A stretch of 26,276 nt of DNA from Cellvibrionaceae bacterium (lineage in GTDB: Bacteria; Pseudomonadota; Gammaproteobacteria; Pseudomonadales; Cellvibrionaceae): positions 1 through 26,276 of the forward strand of contig JAUVQU010000005.1 of the NCBI GenBank assembly GCA_030597965.1. The letters run 5' to 3'. Both the position numbers and the translations under genes were made by a program. The notes beneath the pieces are model-generated. The model worked only from the letters and a program-made list of their open reading frames with translations. It was not told where the DNA came from and ran no database searches. How positions within the stretch are numbered: the stretch's first letter is position 1; each line of letters begins with the position of its first letter. Below are positions 23,117-26,276 of this stretch, in pieces.

Positions 23117-23731
23117 CTATATAACCACTAAATGATTCGGTAATTCATTGCGTTCATGGGTTGCTGGCACATGCAGTGTTAACAATTCACCCGAGCTATT
23201 AATACATTCGATAAACCCTGCCTGCGTCTCACCCGCTTTTACCCGTGCAATAAAACTATCCACAATAGATTGCCATTGATCATTGCCTATGTGCTGACTA
23301 ATACCCCTGTCGGCAATAATCTCAACATAATGCTCCGCCTCAGACACAAAAATAAGCACGCCACTCTCGCCTTCTGTGTGATGCAAATTATTGTCTAAGA
23401 ATTGACGTCGCGCTAAGTTGGAAGCCCGCCAGTATTTTACCGAGCGGGGCACAAGTTTCATCATCAACGGCTGCCAGCGCAATACAATGGCAAGCACCAC
23501 AAACACAACCCATTGAACCGTAAACAGCTCATCACCTGACAACCACAACGGAGTTAATTTAATCAGTACGGGCACCAATAATGCAACGATAGCGGCCCAT
23601 AGCGTTGGAATGTAAAAGTAATTATCCGCCCTGTGCGCTAATACCGTGACCAATTCAGCATCGGTTTGGGACTCCACTTGAGCAATAGCTGCCGATACAT
23701 CCGCTAGTTGTTGTTCGTTAAGCATCGTCAT
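23117..23731 (-). CDS. TPM-domain membrane protein (second TPM gene of the lemA operon)
   Basis: A 204-residue protein starting with a short helical segment (LADVSAAIAQVESQTDAELVTVLA), which is the TPM-domain beginning. Two membrane helices follow (about 42-62 and 70-86), then the rest of the TPM domain with GVLIFVSEAEHYVEIIADRGI (about 124-144), which parallels the NGVLLIV...VRIEVGYGLE stretch of its neighbour. It lacks a signal peptide and a glycine-rich tail. Its ATG follows directly after the stop of the upstream TPM gene (TAAATG), so the two are almost surely translationally coupled. The lemA-TPM-TPM trio is common in Proteobacteria; the function of these proteins is poorly known, with envelope or membrane-protein quality control suggested. 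Confidence 0.85.
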   Translation of the reverse strand: MTMLNEQQLADVSAAIAQVESQTDAELVTVLAHRADNYFYIPTLWAAIVALLVPVLIKLTPLWLSGDELFTVQWVVFVVLAIVLRWQPLMMKLVPRSVKYWRASNLARRQFLDNNLHHTEGESGVLIFVSEAEHYVEIIADRGISQHIGNDQWQSIVDSFIARVKAGETQAGFIECINSSGELLTLHVPATHERNELPNHLVVI

Positions 23732-24457
23732 TTACCACCCCCCCGAGGCGCCACCGCCCCCAAAGCCGCCACCGCCTCCCGAAAAGCCGCCACCGCCAAA
23801 ACCACCACTGCGACCCGAGCCAAAACCTCCCGGAATAAACATGGGCATCACGCCCCGACGTCGTCCACGACCTCCAAACATACCACCGCATATATTCATG
23901 ATGATAATCAGCAGCACAAATAATCCGCCTAAATTACTCCCTGCTTTTTTCTGTCTGGTTTTTTTCATGACATATTGGCCTCCCAACGCCTCAACAATGG
24001 CTTTACTGCCTAGAAAAATACCCTTGGTAAATCGAGCCTGCTTAAACTGAGGCAGGATAACGCCGTGAATGATATTGGAAGAAATGGCATCGGTGATCTC
24101 ACCTTCAAGCCCATAACCCACTTCTATTCTGACCTTGCGCTCTTGCTTGGCAACGATTAGCAGCACGCCATTGTTTTTGCCTTTTTGGCCAATGCCCCAG
24201 TGCCGCCCCAATTGATACCCATAGGTTTCAATGTCATAGCCCTGCAAATCATTAACCGTTACCACAACCACCTGGTTGCTCGTTGCGTTTTGATGACCCT
24301 GTAAGTATTGACTGAGCTGTGCTTCACTTTGCGCATCAAGTAATCCGGCATTATCGACGACAATGCCGGTTAACTTTGGGAAAGTTGGTGCCGCAAACGC
24401 CCCCAATGACACGCATAAAAAAATCAGTACTGCTGAAATTGAGCGCCAAACCATCAT
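23732..24457 (-). CDS. TPM-domain protein with signal peptide and glycine-rich tail (YgcG-like)
   Basis: A 241-residue exported protein. Signal peptide 1-22 with a likely cut GAFA|AP. The TPM domain (about 28-160) carries VVDNAGLLDA, VVVVTVNDLQGYDIETYGYQLGRHWGIG, KNNGVLLIVAKQERKVRIEVGYGLEG and ITDAISSNII, all typical. A membrane helix lies at about 176-194, followed by a basic patch GGRGRRRG and a tail of Gly/Phe/Ser repeats ending GGGASGGW. The gene overlaps the end of lemA by four bases (ATGA) and abuts the next TPM gene. The periplasmic TPM domain with a cytoplasmic or periplasmic Gly-rich tail is the usual architecture of YgcG proteins. Confidence 0.9.
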   Translation of the reverse strand: MMVWRSISAVLIFLCVSLGAFAAPTFPKLTGIVVDNAGLLDAQSEAQLSQYLQGHQNATSNQVVVVTVNDLQGYDIETYGYQLGRHWGIGQKGKNNGVLLIVAKQERKVRIEVGYGLEGEITDAISSNIIHGVILPQFKQARFTKGIFLGSKAIVEALGGQYVMKKTRQKKAGSNLGGLFVLLIIIMNICGGMFGGRGRRRGVMPMFIPGGFGSGRSGGFGGGGFSGGGGGFGGGGASGGW

Positions 24458-25050
24458 TGAAAATTAACCACAGGCGCGGCTTCCGCTTTTTCGGCAGTGG
24501 CCGTATAGGCTTCATAAGCTTTTAAATCACTGTACAAGAAACTGTGCCAGAGCTTGCCGGGATAGGTTCTGATCTCGGTATTAAAGCTTTGTACCGCCTG
24601 AATATAATCTCGGCGCGCAATCGCAATTCTATTTTCTGTGCCCTCCAATTGTGATTGCAGGGTCAAAAAGTTTTGGTTGGACTTCAGATCAGGATAGCGC
24701 TCTGCTACCACCATCAAACGACTGAGTGCGCCGGTTAATGCCCCCTGAGCCTTTTCAAAATTCGCCATGGCTTGTGGATTATTAAGAGTGTTAGCGTCTA
24801 TTTGCATAGAACCCACTTTCGCTCTCGCCTCAACCACAGCCGTTAATGTCTCTTTCTCCTGCGTGGCATAGCCCTTTACGCTCGAAACTAGATTCGGAAC
24901 CAAATCCGCTCGACGTTGATACTGATTTTCCACCTGCGCCCAAGATGATTTAACGCCTTCGTCCATCGTTGGAATATTGTTAATACCACACGCCGACAAC
25001 ATGGAGATCAACACCAATAATGTTGAAACTCTTACTGCTCGCTTAAACAT
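24454..25050 (-). CDS. lemA: LemA family lipoprotein
   Basis: A 198-residue protein with an N-terminal signal and lipobox LSAC, C21 being the lipidated cysteine, then a long helical body. NQYQRRADLVPNLVSSVKGYATQEKETLTAVVEARAKVG (about 43-81), SRLMVVAERYPDLKSNQNFLTLQSQLEGTENRIAIARRDY and FNTEIRTYPG are the LemA signature, which forms a four-helix bundle exposed to the periplasm. AGGAAGGTG precedes the ATG. First gene of the lemA-TPM-TPM operon. The name comes from a Listeria antigen; cellular function is not established. A TTGCAA/TATCGT pair with an 18-base spacer in the upstream minus strand could be its promoter but is weak. Confidence 0.93.
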   Translation of the reverse strand: MFKRAVRVSTLLVLISMLSACGINNIPTMDEGVKSSWAQVENQYQRRADLVPNLVSSVKGYATQEKETLTAVVEARAKVGSMQIDANTLNNPQAMANFEKAQGALTGALSRLMVVAERYPDLKSNQNFLTLQSQLEGTENRIAIARRDYIQAVQSFNTEIRTYPGKLWHSFLYSDLKAYEAYTATAEKAEAAPVVNFQ

Positions 25051-25117
25051 TTCACCTTCCTCTATTTATCCCTCTATCCACATACGATATGGGGACATAA
25101 CAACCAATTGCAAATGT

Positions 25118-25155
25118 AAAAAAGGCGCATCATCTCATGACTTTGCGCCTTTTTT
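25118..25155. terminator. Rho-independent terminator of the TonB-dependent receptor gene
   Basis: AAAAAAGGCGCA (25118-25129) and TGCGCCTTTTTT (25144-25155) form a perfect 12-bp stem with a 14-base loop and T runs in both directions. It lies about 20 bases after the receptor stop codon on the minus strand and upstream of lemA. Confidence 0.85.
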
Positions 25156-25175
25156 GTCGATTTTAGTGGAGTAGC

Positions 25176-26276
25176 TTAGAACTTATATTCCGCTGTAGCG
25201 CCCCAAGTCCGTCCGAGCCCTACAGTAGTAATAGCTACCCCCAGGTCTTGTTTTGCAAGACCGCCCGCATAAGTTAAGTACTCTTTATCTGCAAGATTCT
25301 TTCCAAAAAGAGTTAACTCTAGTGTCTCGTCTGGAGAAGTCCACGCAATGCTCGCCTCCAACAAACCATACGCCTCTTGGTATTCGTCTGGATCACTCTC
25401 CGTAAAGCCAACATCAAAGTAGTACCCGTCAGTCCATGCGTAAGCCAGGCGATACTCCATATCACTGCCATTATCTAACGATTGAGAATAATTTAAGATT
25501 GCGCTCATTTGTAAGTCCGGCGCTAATGGCATGGTTTCACCAGAAAGATCAACTGGCTCCCCTCCAATGCCTGGACTGAACTCCTTATACTCTGCTTTTA
25601 AGTAGCTGCCCGAGAGTATTAAACGCCAGTCTTCAGCCATCAACCATGTGGCATCAAACTCAACACCTTTCCCTTCAGCTTCACCCGCATTGCGTATAAA
25701 CACTTTCTTATCTTCAATATTGTTTACTTGAAGGTCCTGGTAATCATAGAAAAACGCCGCCGCATTTATTTGCAGTCGATTATCCAGAAGCGATAGCTTA
25801 GTTCCTAGCTCGTAGCTCCAAACATATTCTGGATTAAACGGCTGATCGGCCTCAAAACTGTTATAACCGCCCGACTTAAAGCCCTTCGATACTGACATGT
25901 AATACATGGCATCATCACTAACATCCCAGCTTAATACTGCCCGCGGTGTCCAGGCCGTCCAATCCTGTTTGTTGATCGATGCCTCGCCTGATTCAGGGCG
26001 AATATAAACAATGCCAGGAACGTCACTACCCAAAATCTTCAATGGTGGCACCGGCCCCTCTGCCAGCAGATAATGATCCTTTTTATCCTTGGTGTAACGC
26101 AGGCCGAGCGTTAATGTCCAATCGTCTGCAAATTCCCAATCTAGATCTCCGTATACTGCATAGGATTTATATTCGCCGCTATTATTCAGCTCCTCTAAAT
26201 AATCCTGATCATCCACATAATTGGTATCTAAGATGCCCCTCATTACATCTTCTGAAAGTCCCAATGCTTCAGCAAA
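25176..26276 (-). CDS. TonB-dependent receptor, C-terminal part (partial)
   Basis: At least 366 codons open to the window edge; the frame has no stop up to 26276, so the gene continues outside and the plug domain and N-terminus are missing. What is seen is outer-membrane beta-barrel sequence of alternating aromatic strands: VYGDLDWEFADDWTLTLGLRYTKDKKD, YYMSVSKGFKSGGYN, WSYELGTKLSLLDNRLQINAAAFFYDYQDLQVNN, DATWLMAEDWRLILSGSYLKAEY, TLFGKNLADKEYL, and the C-terminal phenylalanine (ATAEYKF) required for barrel assembly. This style of receptor is common in marine Gammaproteobacteria and sphingomonads and imports siderophores, vitamins or oligosaccharides; the substrate is not evident. A strong terminator follows. 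Confidence 0.93.
   Translation of the reverse strand, partial: FAEALGLSEDVMRGILDTNYVDDQDYLEELNNSGEYKSYAVYGDLDWEFADDWTLTLGLRYTKDKKDHYLLAEGPVPPLKILGSDVPGIVYIRPESGEASINKQDWTAWTPRAVLSWDVSDDAMYYMSVSKGFKSGGYNSFEADQPFNPEYVWSYELGTKLSLLDNRLQINAAAFFYDYQDLQVNNIEDKKVFIRNAGEAEGKGVEFDATWLMAEDWRLILSGSYLKAEYKEFSPGIGGEPVDLSGETMPLAPDLQMSAILNYSQSLDNGSDMEYRLAYAWTDGYYFDVGFTESDPDEYQEAYGLLEASIAWTSPDETLELTLFGKNLADKEYLTYAGGLAKQDLGVAITTVGLGRTWGATAEYKF

Overview
The window looks like chromosome of a free-living, probably marine gammaproteobacterium of the Pseudomonas/Cellvibrio/Spongiibacter sphere. The reasons are the gene orders rph / yicC-gmk-rpoZ-spoT-ridA and ubiC-ubiA-phoB-phoR, both of which I recall from Pseudomonas, together with a Rep helicase, a ComM tail, a REP-type palindrome pair and a TonB-dependent receptor. 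Genus and species cannot be read from the sequence. Most of the window is core or common accessory genome.

Layout. 1-93: last codons of a ComM-like Mg-chelatase family gene. 205-1965 (-): a solitary, AT-rich HerA/DUF87 ATPase, bracketed by a 14/15 direct repeat whose left copy spans the comM stop codon; this is the most mobile-looking piece of the window. 2274-5784 (+): a three-gene frdCAB operon for a di-heme (Wolinella-type) quinol:fumarate reductase. 5806-7584 (-): Na/Pi cotransporter with PhoU-like tail. 7798-9855 (+): Rep helicase. 10051-11436 (+): membrane-anchored metallo-beta-lactamase-fold hydrolase of the alkylsulfatase group, followed by a REP doublet and a bidirectional terminator. 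11589-12308 (-): RNase PH. 12524-17037 (+): yicC, gmk, rpoZ, spoT, ridA. 17081-21620 (-): a DUF2889-like gene, phoR, phoB, ubiA, ubiC. 21806-23077 (+): dicarboxylate/amino acid:cation symporter. 23117-25050 (-): lemA and two TPM-domain genes. 25176-26276 (-): C-terminal part of a TonB-dependent receptor that runs off the window.

How the genes fit together. gmk supplies GDP/GTP precursors, rpoZ encodes the RNA polymerase omega subunit and SpoT makes and degrades (p)ppGpp, so the yicC-ridA block is a growth-control and nucleotide cluster next to RNase PH. ubiC and ubiA are the first two steps of ubiquinone synthesis, with the phosphate-sensing pair phoB-phoR directly downstream; a candidate Pho box overlaps the 3' end of ubiA. 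FrdCAB is a quinone-linked respiratory enzyme, with an FNR/Dnr-like palindrome in the long upstream region.

Candidates for something new: the HerA insertion at the end of comM with its direct repeat, the His-for-Glu replacement at the E-pathway position of FrdC, the REP doublet, and a short motif shared by two non-coding stretches. I did not see CRISPR arrays, tRNA or rRNA genes, or an intact insertion sequence. Intergenic stretches of 1966-2273, 7585-7797, 9856-10050, 12309-12523, 14017-14188 and 21621-21805 contain only the regulatory candidates listed.
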